64,000 nt of DNA from Clostridiales bacterium (GTDB lineage: Bacteria; Bacillota; Clostridia; Oscillospirales; Oscillospiraceae), in contig JAQXKZ010000010.1 in assembly GCA_029010715.1 (NCBI GenBank), positions 1 through 64,000 of the forward strand, given 5' to 3'. Below, piece after piece: positions 17,748 through 27,021 of the stretch; the first letter of the stretch is position 1, and each line of letters begins with the position of its first letter. The position numbers and the translations under genes are program-made. The notes below the pieces were generated by a model that had not been told where the DNA came from, did not search any database, and saw only the letters and a program-made list of their open reading frames with translations.

Positions 17748-18401
17748 TCAAACATCCGGCGCGTCAGGCGGATCCGAAAGTCTTTTACCGCCCCTGCTGA
17801 AATTCATCTCATACCACTTCTGCGGTATTCTGTTTGCGATCAGAACCGCAGCAATGCCCGCGAAAGTGCCGACGATCACCCCTCCGATAACATCGGAAGT
17901 AAAGTGTACAACGAGGTAGATTCTGGCGATGCCCATCGTAAAGGCAAAAAGCAGGGCCGTCCAGCTCCAGCGCTTGTTGCCCAGAATAAACAGCGGTACC
18001 ATGCTTGCAAATGCGGCGGTCGTGTGTCCGGACGGAAAGCTCTTATCGCTTTCAATGTTCTGACCGACCAACAGCCAAAGCTGATACAGTATTCCGTTCT
18101 GATCGACATACGGCCTTGGTCTTGCGATTATTATTTTCAGGCAGCAGTTGGTGATCAGCGCGCCGATCGCAAGGCCGATGCACATGGCGGTGCCGAAGCG
18201 GCGCGTTTTCTTGAAAAACAGCAGGATCAGCGAAAGAATGATGAGGCATATGCCGCCTTTGCCGAAGAAAGATATAAGCTCAAAAAACGGTGTAAAGAAC
18301 CAGCCGGCCAACTCGTAGAGCTTGTGGACGGCAAGCGCGGCGCTGACGTCGAGATTGAAGAATGTGGCATTTATCCATGCCGCAGCTGCATTGATTTCCA
18401 T
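17748..18401 (-). CDS. PAP2-family membrane phosphatase
   Basis: A 217-residue integral membrane phosphatase of the type 2 phosphatidic acid phosphatase family. The three signature motifs are in order: KIIIARPRP at 89-97, PSGH at 123-126 and RIYLVVHFTSD at 160-170. About five or six membrane helices are visible. Members act on phosphatidate, phosphatidylglycerol phosphate or undecaprenyl diphosphate; the substrate cannot be told from sequence. AGGAG precedes the ATG. It stands alone, divergent from the SLH-type gene. Confidence 0.88.
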   Translation of the reverse strand: MEINAAAAWINATFFNLDVSAALAVHKLYELAGWFFTPFFELISFFGKGGICLIILSLILLFFKKTRRFGTAMCIGLAIGALITNCCLKIIIARPRPYVDQNGILYQLWLLVGQNIESDKSFPSGHTTAAFASMVPLFILGNKRWSWTALLFAFTMGIARIYLVVHFTSDVIGGVIVGTFAGIAAVLIANRIPQKWYEMNFSRGGKRLSDPPDAPDV

Positions 18402-18529
18402 TATTGAAACTCCTGTATGATTAATGCGCAGTTATTTTACCACGCTGTGTTTTCCAAGTCTACCTTAATTTGCATAAACGGCATAAAACTGCACATACTT
18501 CCACTAAACCTGAAACGGAGGAATGTGCA

Positions 18530-19438
18530 ATGAAAAGATCTCTTATCTCTCTCACCGCGTTTGTGCTGATGTTTATCATGTGCCTCGCCCTTGCAAGTCC
18601 CGCGCTGGCAGCGGGCGCCGCGCCTGTGGCTGAAAATCTGGAGATAAAGACATATAGAAACGTATCCGTAGGCGGTACCATGTCGGCCTATGACCCCGAC
18701 GGGGATGTGGTCTGCTATGAGATTACAACTCAGCCTGTAAAGGGCAGTATCGTTCAGGGCGAAAACGGCAGCTTCACCTATACGCCTGATGAAAATAAAA
18801 AGGGCAAGGACTATTTCGGCTATAAGGCCGTAGACGCCGAGGGCAACCGCTCTCAGGAGGCAACAGTCATAATCCGTATAGAGAAGCAGAAGAAGGGTAT
18901 CTGCTACGGCGACATGAGCGGCAGGGCCGAGGAATATGCTGCCGTCGAACTGAGCGAACAGGGGATTTTTACCGGCGAGCAGCTCGGCGGTGAATACTGC
19001 TTCAGCCCGGATAAGAGCGTGAGCAGGGGAGAATTTCTGTCCATGTGCATTATCATCTCCGGAGAACCTGTCATAAGCGGCGTGATGTCCACAGGCTATG
19101 CGGACGAAGAGGACATGCCTTACTGGATGAAGCAGTATGTTGCCACTGCTGTGATGCGCGGCATACGTCCGGCGGCCTCCGCCGCCAGCAACGCCTTTGG
19201 CAGCGGCAGCCCCATAAGCCGCAGCGAAGCTCTCGTCATGCTCAATAAAGCTCTCGGCCTCCGCGACATCAGTTATGCTGAACTGGACGAGACCATGGAG
19301 CCCGAAGTGGCACAGGCCTGCGCAAATCTCAGCTCCATCGGTATAGACAGCGGGCACATGTCCGTGTCAGAGCAGCTTACAAGATCCGAGGCCGCGCTGC
19401 TGCTCGTAAAGGCAATGGAAACCGTCAACGGCCGATAA
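18530..19438 (+). CDS. Secreted protein with bacterial cadherin-like and S-layer-homology repeats
   Basis: A 302-residue exported protein. Residues 1-27 are a Sec signal peptide ending in ALA-A. Residues about 32-125 resemble an Ig/cadherin-like repeat (YDPDGDVVCYEI, GSFTYTPDENKKGKDYFGYKAVDAEGN). The rest carries three weak SLH-type segments (EYAAVELSEQGIFTG, YWMKQYVATAVMRGIRP, QACANLSSIGIDSG), each followed by an SRGE, SRSE or TRSE turn. SLH domains usually anchor proteins to cell-wall polymers, so a wall-associated role is inferred. GGAGG precedes the ATG at 18530. Confidence 0.78.
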   Translation: MKRSLISLTAFVLMFIMCLALASPALAAGAAPVAENLEIKTYRNVSVGGTMSAYDPDGDVVCYEITTQPVKGSIVQGENGSFTYTPDENKKGKDYFGYKAVDAEGNRSQEATVIIRIEKQKKGICYGDMSGRAEEYAAVELSEQGIFTGEQLGGEYCFSPDKSVSRGEFLSMCIIISGEPVISGVMSTGYADEEDMPYWMKQYVATAVMRGIRPAASAASNAFGSGSPISRSEALVMLNKALGLRDISYAELDETMEPEVAQACANLSSIGIDSGHMSVSEQLTRSEAALLLVKAMETVNGR

Positions 19439-19467
19439 ACATCAAAGGCACACTAATATTATTTTAT

Positions 19468-19492
19468 AAGCCCGGAGATTTTCTCCGGGCTT
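19468..19492 (+). terminator. Terminator after the SLH-type gene
   Basis: AAGCCCGGAGA and TCTCCGGGCTT pair around three bases, followed by TTGTCTTGT. Confidence 0.75.
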
Positions 19493-19496
19493 TGTC

Positions 19497-19525
19497 TTGT
19501 GGATTAATATGAGACGTGGTATAAT
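19497..19525 (+). promoter_or_regulatory. Promoter of the uvrB operon
   Basis: TTGTGG and TATAAT separated by 17 bases, about 45 bases before uvrB. No recognisable Gram-positive SOS box (CGAACnnnnGTTCG-like) is seen next to it. Confidence 0.6.
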
Positions 19526-19570
19526 ACAATATTGAGTTAAAGTGCGAAAAACAGAAGCCTGGGGGAGTTC

Positions 19571-21535
19571 ATGGACAGCTTTAAACTTGTTTCTTCATAT
19601 AAGCCGACCGGCGACCAGCCGGAGGCTATTGACCGTCTTGTCTCCGGTATTGAAAACGGATTGGACGAGCAGGTCCTTCTCGGCGTTACCGGATCCGGCA
19701 AGACCTTCACGATGGCAAACGTCATTGCCCGCCTGAACCGGCCTACGCTGGTGCTGGCACATAATAAGACTCTTGCCGCCCAGCTGTGCAGCGAGTTCAG
19801 GGAGTTTTTCCCGGAAAACGCGGTAGAATATTTTGTGTCCTACTATGACTACTATCAGCCGGAGGCGTACATCCCGCATACAGATACCTTCATAGAGAAG
19901 GACTGCTCGATAAACGACGAGATTGAGCGTCTGCGTCACAGCGCGACCTCCAGTCTCTTTGAGCGCCGCGACGTGCTTGTCGTGGCGTCGGTCTCCTGCA
20001 TCTACGGTCTGGGCGACCCGATCGACTACGCGAATATGGTCATTTCCCTGCGCCCCGGCCAGACGCGTGATTTCGACGAGCTGCTTAGAAAGCTTATCGA
20101 GATTCGCTATGAACGAAACGATATCGCTTTTGAGCGCAATATGTTCAGGGTGCGCGGCGACACGGTCGAGATATTCCCGGCTTACTCCAATGACAAGGCT
20201 ATACGCGTTGAGTTCTTTGGTGACGAAATAGACCGTATAAGCGAGATCAACGTCGTGACCGGTGCGGCGACACGCTTCCTCAACCACGCGGCGATCTACC
20301 CCGCGAGTCACTATGTAACTACCAAAGAAAAAATGGCCGCGGCGATCGACCGCATACGTACAGAGTGTGAAGAACGGGTAAGATACTTTACAGACAACGG
20401 CAAGCTGCTGGAAGCGCAGCGCATCAAGCAGCGCACCGACTACGACATAGAAATGATGCAGGAGCTCGGCTACTGCACCGGCATAGAGAACTATTCGCGC
20501 GTCATATCGAACCGTGCCCCGGGCAGCCCGCCGATGACGCTGCTTGATTACTTCCCGAAAGACTTTCTGCTTTTCGTTGATGAGAGCCACGTCACTCTTC
20601 CGCAGGTGCGCGCCATGTACCGCGGCGACAGGGCCAGAAAGGAATCGCTCGTCGAATACGGCTTTCGTCTGCCATCGGCATTTGACAACAGGCCGCTTAA
20701 ATTTGAGGAATTTGCTCAGCGCATACATCAGCGCGTCTATGTCTCGGCTACCCCCGGCGACTATGAGCGTGAGCGTGCCGGCCAGATCGTCGAGCAGATC
20801 ATTCGTCCCACGGGCCTGCTCGACCCAGAGATCTTCGTTCGTCCCGTCGAGGGTCAGATAGACGATCTTATCTGTGAGATCAACGCAAAAATCGCCATGG
20901 GCCAACGCGCGCTCGTTACTACCCTGACCAAAAAGATGGCCGAGGATCTGTCGGCTTACCTGACCGGTTCCGGCATCCGCTGCCGGTATATGCACCATGA
21001 CATCGGTACGATAGAGCGTATGGAGATTATCCGCGATCTGCGCCTCGGCGAGTTTGACGTACTGGTCGGCATAAACCTTCTTCGTGAAGGCCTTGATATT
21101 CCGGAGGTCGGCCTTGTCGCAATACTTGACGCCGACAAGGAGGGCTTCCTGCGCAGCGAGACCAGCCTTATACAGACCGTCGGCCGTGCCGCGCGAAACG
21201 CGGACAGTATGGTCGTCATGTACGCCGATACGGTCACGCCGTCCATGCGCGCCTGTATTGACGAGACTGCCCGCCGCCGTGAAAAACAGATGGCCTATAA
21301 TGAGGCGCACGGCATAGTTCCCAAAACCATTGTCAAGAGTGTGCGCGACCTGATAGAGATATCCACCGACGCCTCGGTGACGCTTAAGTCAAATGGCGTT
21401 AAGATGACCGAACGCGAGAGACGCGAGCTGATTGCACGGCTTGAGGACAAGATGAAGAAAGCCGCGGCAATGCTCGAATACGAGATAGCCGCTCAGCTGC
21501 GTGATGAAATAATACGGCTGAAAGGGGAAAAGTGA
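19571..21535 (+). CDS. uvrB: Excinuclease ABC subunit B
   Basis: DNA-damage verification helicase-like subunit of nucleotide excision repair, acting with UvrA and UvrC. The 654-residue product has Walker A GVTGSGKT, the beta-hairpin region [12 protein letters not shown], helicase motifs through [15 protein letters not shown] and QTVGRAARN, and a C-terminal UVR motif ([28 protein letters not shown]) that contacts UvrC. GGGGGAG precedes the ATG. It is the first gene of a tight operon; polA follows within 10 bases. UvrA and UvrC are not in the window. Confidence 0.97.
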   Translation: MDSFKLVSSYKPTGDQPEAIDRLVSGIENGLDEQVLLGVTGSGKTFTMANVIARLNRPTLVLAHNKTLAAQLCSEFREFFPENAVEYFVSYYDYYQPEAYIPHTDTFIEKDCSINDEIERLRHSATSSLFERRDVLVVASVSCIYGLGDPIDYANMVISLRPGQTRDFDELLRKLIEIRYERNDIAFERNMFRVRGDTVEIFPAYSNDKAIRVEFFGDEIDRISEINVVTGAATRFLNHAAIYPASHYVTTKEKMAAAIDRIRTECEERVRYFTDNGKLLEAQRIKQRTDYDIEMMQELGYCTGIENYSRVISNRAPGSPPMTLLDYFPKDFLLFVDESHVTLPQVRAMYRGDRARKESLVEYGFRLPSAFDNRPLKFEEFAQRIHQRVYVSATPGDYERERAGQIVEQIIRPTGLLDPEIFVRPVEGQIDDLICEINAKIAMGQRALVTTLTKKMAEDLSAYLTGSGIRCRYMHHDIGTIERMEIIRDLRLGEFDVLVGINLLREGLDIPEVGLVAILDADKEGFLRSETSLIQTVGRAARNADSMVVMYADTVTPSMRACIDETARRREKQMAYNEAHGIVPKTIVKSVRDLIEISTDASVTLKSNGVKMTERERRELIARLEDKMKKAAAMLEYEIAAQLRDEIIRLKGEK

Positions 21536-21543
21536 GGCAAGCA

Positions 21544-24111
21544 ATGAAACTGATGATATTGGATGGCAACAGCATAGTCAACCGCGCTTTCTACGGTGTG
21601 CGGATGCTCAATGCCCCCGACGGTACGCCGACAAACGCGGTGTACGGCTTCCTTGCGATCCTGCAGCGTATGCTTGATGAGCAGGCGCCTGACGCCGTCT
21701 GCGTCGGCTTTGACCTTAAAGCGCCGACATTTCGCCATCAGGCCTGTGATTTCTACAAGGCCCAGCGTAAACCCATGCCTGAGGAACTGTCCGTGCAGAT
21801 GCCGCTTCTGAAGGAAGTACTTGATGCCATGGGCATACGCCGTTACGAGCTGGAAGGCTACGAGGCGGACGACATACTCGGCACGGCTTCGGCAATATGC
21901 GATGAGTCCGGCTGGAGCTGCGTCATTGTTACCGGCGATAAGGACAGCCTGCAGCTTGTGAGCGACACTACCACTGTCTGCAACGTCAAGACCCGTATGG
22001 GCCAGACCGAGACAATACTCTACACCACGGAAACCTTTAATCGGGAATACGGCTTCGCACCGCCTCTTATGGTGGATCTCAAGGCGCTCATGGGCGACAG
22101 CTCCGACAATATTCCGGGCGTCCCCGGCGTCGGCGAAAAGACCGCTCAGGAGCTTATCCGCAAATATGGCAGCATAGACAATATATATTCATCTCTGCCC
22201 GGGCTCGATATAAAAGAGGGCGTGCGCAAAAAGCTCGCCGCCGGGGAAGCGAGCGCGCGTCAGTCGTACTGGCTCGCGACGATAAAGCGTGACATCCCGC
22301 TGAAGTTCAGGCCGGAGGAAAACATCTGGCACAATGACTATTCTCCTGAGCTTTACGGTGTCATGAAGCGCCTCGGCTTTAAACGCTTCATCGAAAAATG
22401 GGGTCTGACAGAAGCTCAGAGCGCAGCTGCGGCAGCCCCGGAGACGGATACCGGAGTATTGCCCGTGACGGATGTGAGCGATGAAGCCGGCATGGATGCG
22501 CTTATCGAAGCTGTGAAATCGGCTGAGCGTATTGCCGTCAGCTTCTGCGGAAATCTGGACTCCGTTGAGCTTTGCGACGGAGAAAGCGTGTATCGCGCAC
22601 AGTGGAGCGTCGCCGGCGAACGCTATAACGAGCTCCTGCAGGCCGTATTTTCCCCCGATGTCAAACGTCTCGGGCACAATGTCAAAGACCTCATGGGCCT
22701 GCTGCTGAGCGAGGATCTCCCTGCAGAGGATTTTGAATTTGACACGGCGCTCGCAGCCTACCTGCTGGACGCCAACGCAGGTGAGTATGCGCTGCCGCGT
22801 ATAAGCGAAAAATACCTCGGCCGTGAGCTCAACGGCACTCAGGCAGTATTTGAGCTGTACCCGGTGCTTGATGAAAAGCTGCGCGAACTCGGTATGGATG
22901 CGCTGTATTATGAGATCGAGCTGCCGCTCTGCCGCGTTCTGGCAGATATGGAGCGCGCCGGTTTCTATGTTGACAGGAAGGCTCTGTACGATTTCGGCGA
23001 GAGTCTTAACGACGGTATCGCCAGGCTGCAGGCCGGCATATGGCAGCACGCCGGGCATGAGTTCAATATCAACTCTCCCAAACAGCTTGGCACGGTCCTG
23101 TTTGAGGAGTTGATGCTCCCGTCCGGAAAAAAGACCAAGTCCGGCTGGAGTACAAATGCCGACACACTGGAAAAGCTCAAGGGCAAGCACCCTGTAATAG
23201 AAGAGGTGCTCGACTACCGCATGCTTACCAAGCTGAAGTCCACATATGCCGACGGCCTGCTTAAAGTCATTGCGCCTGACGGCAGGATACACACGAGCTT
23301 CCAGATGACGGTCACGGCCACGGGACGTCTGTCCTCGACCGAGCCTAATCTGCAGAACATACCTGTGCGCAGGCAGCTCGGCGCACAGATACGCAAGATG
23401 TTTGTCGCGTCTCCGGGCATGGTGCTGGTTGACGCCGACTACAGCCAGATCGAGCTGCGCCTGCTCGCGCATATCTCCGGCGACGAAGCTATGCGTGAAG
23501 CGTTCCTGAGCGGCGAGGACTTCCATACCGTCACAGCCTCGCGTGTGTTCGGCGTCCCCGTTGAAGAAGTCACTCCCACGCTCAGGAGCCGTGCTAAGGC
23601 TGTCAACTTCGGTATAGTATACGGAATTTCCGCTTTCTCCCTCGCTCAGGACATCGGCGTATTTCCGAGCGAGGCCAAGGCCTATATGGAAGCCTACCTT
23701 GAAAAATACCACGGTGTGCGCGATTATATGAAAAGCATTGTCGCAAAGGCCAGGGAGGATGGCTATGTCGACACTATCTTCGGCCGCCGCCGTTACCTCC
23801 CGGAGCTCAAAAGCTCAAACTTCAACGTGCGTTCCTTCGGCGAGCGTGTCGCGCTGAACATGCCCATACAGGGCACGGCTGCCGATATCATCAAAATCGC
23901 CATGGTCAACGTTCACCGCCGGCTAAACCTGGAAGCCCTCGAGGCAAGGCTGATTCTGCAGGTGCATGATGAACTTATCGTCGAATGTCCGGAAAGCGAA
24001 GCGGAGAGCGTGCGTGAGATACTCATCGAGGAGATGGAGCGTGCGGCGCACCTGTCCGTACCTCTTACTGTCGATGCTCATATCGGCCACAGCTGGGCGG
24101 AGGCGCACTGA
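21544..24111 (+). CDS. polA: DNA polymerase I
   Basis: Gap-filling polymerase for Okazaki fragment processing and repair. The 855-residue product has the 5' nuclease domain (about 1-290, with DNIPGVPGVGEKTA), a degenerate 3'-5' exonuclease-like domain (about 300-470) and the polymerase domain with motif A DADYSQIELR near 629-638, motif B RSKAVNFGIVYG-like (RSRAKAVNFGIVYGIS) and motif C QVHDELIVE. The exo-like domain reads RIAVSFCGNLDSVEL where active enzymes have a DxE pair, so proofreading is probably absent, as in other Gram-positive Pol I. The ATG at 21544 follows GTGAGGCAAGCA; the ORF-track GTG at 21532 overlaps the uvrB stop. Confidence 0.96.
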   Translation: MKLMILDGNSIVNRAFYGVRMLNAPDGTPTNAVYGFLAILQRMLDEQAPDAVCVGFDLKAPTFRHQACDFYKAQRKPMPEELSVQMPLLKEVLDAMGIRRYELEGYEADDILGTASAICDESGWSCVIVTGDKDSLQLVSDTTTVCNVKTRMGQTETILYTTETFNREYGFAPPLMVDLKALMGDSSDNIPGVPGVGEKTAQELIRKYGSIDNIYSSLPGLDIKEGVRKKLAAGEASARQSYWLATIKRDIPLKFRPEENIWHNDYSPELYGVMKRLGFKRFIEKWGLTEAQSAAAAAPETDTGVLPVTDVSDEAGMDALIEAVKSAERIAVSFCGNLDSVELCDGESVYRAQWSVAGERYNELLQAVFSPDVKRLGHNVKDLMGLLLSEDLPAEDFEFDTALAAYLLDANAGEYALPRISEKYLGRELNGTQAVFELYPVLDEKLRELGMDALYYEIELPLCRVLADMERAGFYVDRKALYDFGESLNDGIARLQAGIWQHAGHEFNINSPKQLGTVLFEELMLPSGKKTKSGWSTNADTLEKLKGKHPVIEEVLDYRMLTKLKSTYADGLLKVIAPDGRIHTSFQMTVTATGRLSSTEPNLQNIPVRRQLGAQIRKMFVASPGMVLVDADYSQIELRLLAHISGDEAMREAFLSGEDFHTVTASRVFGVPVEEVTPTLRSRAKAVNFGIVYGISAFSLAQDIGVFPSEAKAYMEAYLEKYHGVRDYMKSIVAKAREDGYVDTIFGRRRYLPELKSSNFNVRSFGERVALNMPIQGTAADIIKIAMVNVHRRLNLEALEARLILQVHDELIVECPESEAESVREILIEEMERAAHLSVPLTVDAHIGHSWAEAH

Positions 24112-24557
24112 TGTACTACTCAATATGTGACGTTGCTCCCGGACATATATCACAGATAGAGCAGCTGGAGCGGCAGTGCTTTTCCTGTCCATGGACCGAA
24201 GAACAGCTCAGAAGCCAGCTCAAGGACCCGCAGCACGAGTTCATTGCGGCCGTCGACGCAGGCGGAAACGTGCTCGGCTATGTCGGTCTGATGTACGTGC
24301 TGGACGAGGGCTATATTTCAAACGTCGCCGTAGCTCCCGATGCAAGGCGGCAGGGGATAGGCGGCAGGCTGATAGAAGAGCTTGCGGTCCGTGCGAAGTC
24401 GCTCGGACTCACGTTCATGACGCTGGAGGTACGCGCCGGTAACACACCGGCCGTCTGCCTATACTCCGGGCATGGGTTTACGCCCGTAGGCAGAAGAAAA
24501 AACTACTACGACTGTCCCAGGGAGGACGCCGTACTAATGACTTGCTATTTGAAATGA
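24111..24557 (+). CDS. rimI: Ribosomal-protein-alanine N-acetyltransferase
   Basis: GNAT-fold acetyltransferase of the RimI family, which acetylates the N-terminus of ribosomal protein bS18 in E. coli. The 148-residue product has the typical start (ISQIEQLERQCFSCPWTEEQL), the acetyl-CoA loop VAPDARRQGIGGRL and the RAGNTPAVCLYSGHGFTPVGRRKNYY segment. Its ATG overlaps the polA stop (TGATG), showing translational coupling. Neighbouring tsaD fits the common rimI-tsaD pairing; tsaB, often located with them, is absent. Confidence 0.9.
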   Translation: MYYSICDVAPGHISQIEQLERQCFSCPWTEEQLRSQLKDPQHEFIAAVDAGGNVLGYVGLMYVLDEGYISNVAVAPDARRQGIGGRLIEELAVRAKSLGLTFMTLEVRAGNTPAVCLYSGHGFTPVGRRKNYYDCPREDAVLMTCYLK

Positions 24558-24567
24558 GGCGCTTGTT

Positions 24568-25569
24568 TTGAAGATACTCGCATTTGAAACCACCTGCGAC
24601 GAGACCGCCGCTGCCATCGTCGAGGACGGCCGCAAGATACTGAGCGATCAGATACTCTCTCAGGCCTCCCTGCATGCCGTATACGGCGGAGTCGTACCGG
24701 AAATTGCCTCGCGCTGCCATATTGAGGCCATTTCCATCCTCGCCCGGCGTGCCGTCGAAGCCGCCGGTATAGAGAAAAAGGACATCGACGCAGTCGCCGT
24801 GTCCTATGCTCCCGGTCTTATAGGCGCCGTGCTGGTCGGCGTCAACTTTGCCAAGTCCTGCGCCCTTGCGCTGGGCGTGCCGCTGATACCGGTGCACCAT
24901 ATAAGGGGGCATATTGCGGCCAACTATCTGGCATATCCTGAACTCGAACCGCCGTTTCTGTGCCTCGCGATATCCGGCGGCAATACTCTGCTTGTCGATG
25001 TGCGCGGTTATACGGATATGAAGATCCTCGGCTCTACCCGCGACGACGCAGCGGGGGAGTGCTTTGATAAAACAGCGCGCGTACTCGGCCTGCCTTACCC
25101 CGGCGGCAAGCCGATAGACGATCTGTCAAAGGGCGGTGACGACAGCCGCTACAGCTTCCCGACAGCGCATGTGGACGGCAGCCCATATGACATGAGTTTT
25201 TCTGGCCTCAAAACTGCGGTCATCAACCTTGTACATAATGCCGGGCAGAAAGGAGAGGAGATCAACCGCGCGGATCTGGCCGCTTCCTTTACCAAATCCG
25301 TGAGCGACAGTCTCGTGCCAAGAGCAATGAAAGCCGCAGGCGAGCTCGGTTACGGAAAGATCGTCGTCGCAGGCGGAGTAGCCGCAAATTCCAGAATAAG
25401 GGCAGACTTCACCTCGGCCGCCGAAAAAGCAGGTTGCAATCTGTACATTCCTCCTCTCAGCCTCTGCGGTGACAACGGCGCGATGATCGGCGCCCAGGCT
25501 TATTATGAATATCTGGCCGGCACCAGAGCCGGCAGCGACCTGAACGCATACGCTACAATGGACATATAA
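24568..25569 (+). CDS. tsaD: tRNA N6-threonylcarbamoyladenosine transferase
   Basis: Transfers the threonylcarbamoyl group from TC-AMP to A37 of tRNAs reading ANN codons, acting with TsaB and TsaE. The 333-residue product shows FETTCDETAAAIVEDG at the start and the metal-binding HxxxH in PVHHIRGHIAANYL, plus the ASKH-fold signature GGVAANSRIR. The start is a TTG at 24568 with GAGG about 8 bases upstream; no ATG fits the conserved MKILAFET start. It is the fourth gene of the uvrB operon. The TC-AMP synthase is the fusion at 1.2 kb; TsaB and TsaE are not in the window. Confidence 0.95.
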   Translation: MKILAFETTCDETAAAIVEDGRKILSDQILSQASLHAVYGGVVPEIASRCHIEAISILARRAVEAAGIEKKDIDAVAVSYAPGLIGAVLVGVNFAKSCALALGVPLIPVHHIRGHIAANYLAYPELEPPFLCLAISGGNTLLVDVRGYTDMKILGSTRDDAAGECFDKTARVLGLPYPGGKPIDDLSKGGDDSRYSFPTAHVDGSPYDMSFSGLKTAVINLVHNAGQKGEEINRADLAASFTKSVSDSLVPRAMKAAGELGYGKIVVAGGVAANSRIRADFTSAAEKAGCNLYIPPLSLCGDNGAMIGAQAYYEYLAGTRAGSDLNAYATMDI

Positions 25570-25617
25570 TTGATTTTACAGCGCAGATACATTTATTCTT
25601 TATTGGGAGTTTGGTAT

Positions 25618-26304
25618 ATGAGTATACATGACGGGCACCGGGACAGATTGAGAGAAAGATTTACCGAACACGGCCTGGACAGCTTCAGCGATCTGAACGC
25701 ATTGGAGCTGCTGCTCTGTTATGCCATACCGCGCCGCGATACAAACGAACTGGCTCACAGGCTGCTGAATACCTTCGGCAGCCTCAGCGGAGTGTTTGAG
25801 GCTTCTCTGCAGGAACTGACAAGTATCCCCGGGATCGGCAGCAGTGCCGCAGTCCTGCTTATGCTGGCGCCGCAGATTACAAAAAAGAGTCTTGTTTCCA
25901 AGGCGAACAGTATAAAGATCATAAACAGTTCTGCCGACGCGGGCAATTATCTCATGCCGCGTTTCGTCGGGGAACATGACGAGGTCGTGCTGATGCTGTG
26001 CCTGGATAACAAGCGCTCCGTCATCTGCTGCCGCGAGATGGGGAGGGGAGTCGTCAACAGCGTTGATACCAGTATAAGGCGGATAGTTGAGACCGCACTC
26101 AAAGTCAAGGCAAGCTCAGTTATAATCGCGCACAATCACCCCAACGGAATTGCCCTCCCGTCCAGAGAGGACAATAATTTCACCCGCTGCGTTTACCGTT
26201 CTCTTAACATGATCGGAATACATCTGGAGGACCATATCATCGTCGCCGGTGACGAATTTATTTCTCTTGCCGATTCCGGCGTGATGCATATGTACAAGTA
26301 CTAG
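25618..26304 (+). CDS. radC: RadC family JAB-domain protein
   Basis: A 228-residue protein with helix-hairpin-helix-like N-terminal segments (ELLLCYAIPRRDTNELAHRLL, LTSIPGIGSSAA) and a C-terminal JAB1/MPN metalloprotease-like domain whose metal motif is complete: HNHPNG followed by PSREDNNFT. Named for a supposed DNA-repair role, but the true function of chromosomal RadC is unsettled. The ATG at 25618 is preceded by TTGGGAGTTTGGTAT; the upstream TTG of the ORF track gives a non-homologous 16-residue extension. It probably ends the uvrB operon. Confidence 0.9.
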   Translation: MSIHDGHRDRLRERFTEHGLDSFSDLNALELLLCYAIPRRDTNELAHRLLNTFGSLSGVFEASLQELTSIPGIGSSAAVLLMLAPQITKKSLVSKANSIKIINSSADAGNYLMPRFVGEHDEVVLMLCLDNKRSVICCREMGRGVVNSVDTSIRRIVETALKVKASSVIIAHNHPNGIALPSREDNNFTRCVYRSLNMIGIHLEDHIIVAGDEFISLADSGVMHMYKY

Positions 26305-26376
26305 ATTATGTAAATCAGTTTCTGTTTCTTTTTCGTAATAAAGTCCCATTTGCGGTTTCGACAAAATGCGGCAAGA

Positions 26377-26460
26377 AAATCTGCAAAGCCTTGGTTTGAC
26401 ACAAAAAAACAGCTGTTGAAAACACTGTTGAAAATGTTGATAACTATTTGCAGATTTTTT
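26377..26460 (+). other. AT-rich region with inverted repeat and TGTTGA repeats
   Basis: The gap between radC and tRNA-Thr (26305-26717) holds no gene. AAATCTGCAAA at 26377 pairs with TTTGCAGATTT at 26447, and a T run follows, so it may act as a terminator with a long (about 60-base) loop for the uvrB operon. The loop carries CTGTTGAAAA twice and then TGTTGATAAC, the last resembling but not matching a DnaA box when read on the other strand. Confidence 0.35.
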
Positions 26461-26639
26461 ATTTGACTATGTTATGTAACTTTTTGACATCGCTGTAATC
26501 AGCAAACAAAAACCGTGGATTTCTCTTGAAAATACAGCACTTTACCGATGCCTTCGATTTCCCTGCAGCATCAGCTCCGGATGAACTTTTTTGCGTTAAT
26601 TTACATTTTTATACAAACAGTTATATTGGATTAAAACTG

Positions 26640-26668
26640 TTGACTAAAGCTGCGGTTTGTGCTAAACT
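26640..26668 (+). promoter_or_regulatory. Promoter of tRNA-Thr
   Basis: TTGACT and TAAACT separated by exactly 17 bases, 50 bases upstream of the tRNA. Confidence 0.6.
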
Positions 26669-26717
26669 TCTGATGCTGTTGAATCCGTATTGTTTGTAAT
26701 ATGAATAAGCAGAGTTT

Positions 26718-26793
26718 GCTGGTATAGCTCAGTCGGTAGAGCAGCTGATTCGTAATCAGCAGGTCGTGTGTTCGAGTCACATTACCAGCTCCA
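26718..26793 (+). tRNA. tRNA-Thr (anticodon CGT)
   Basis: A complete 76-base tRNA with the CCA end encoded. It folds with a 7-bp acceptor stem (GCTGGTA/TACCAGC), a D stem GCTC/GAGC, an anticodon stem GCTGA/TCAGC with loop TTCGTAA giving anticodon CGT at positions 34-36, and a T arm with loop TTCGAGT. It reads ACG codons. The discriminator base is T, usual for bacterial tRNA-Thr. It has its own promoter and terminator. Confidence 0.96.
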
Positions 26794-26802
26794 GTCACCA
26801 GG

Positions 26803-26835
26803 CAGCGCCGAGAGGTCACTCGGCGCTGTTTTTTT
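26803..26835 (+). terminator. Terminator after tRNA-Thr
   Basis: A perfect 10-bp stem CAGCGCCGAG/CTCGGCGCTG with a 6-base loop and eight T residues. Confidence 0.9.
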
Positions 26836-26908
26836 GTCGTCCGCAGTTCTGCCGTCGCCGGCGCGTTGACGTGTTCTCAACAGGCGGGCGTTGAAAAGCA
26901 CCGCAGAT

Positions 26909-26937
26909 TTGACAGTTAAGCATAAGTGTAATATTAT
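26909..26937 (+). promoter_or_regulatory. Promoter of the tandem exported-protein genes
   Basis: TTGACA and TATTAT separated by 17 bases, about 85 bases before the ATG at 27022. Confidence 0.65.
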
Positions 26938-27021
26938 TAAAGTGTTCCGCCGAGTTCCGGATGCCGCCTGTGTGGGCTCAGCGGATGCGCGGACAGCTCA
27001 GGCGGCTGAATGGAGAAACTT

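Noticed and set aside
17904-18407. Plus-strand ORF opposite the PAP2 gene
   Set aside because: The minus-strand frame carries all three PAP2 motifs; the plus frame is charge-rich without motifs.
19595-21310. Minus-strand ORF of 571 codons opposite uvrB
   Set aside because: uvrB is certain on the other strand; the antisense frame has no family features.
22189-23712. Minus-strand ORF of 507 codons opposite polA
   Set aside because: Antisense to polA with no motif or ribosome binding site.
26377-26460. Replication origin
   Set aside because: No dnaA, dnaN or rpmH nearby and the repeats differ from DnaA boxes.
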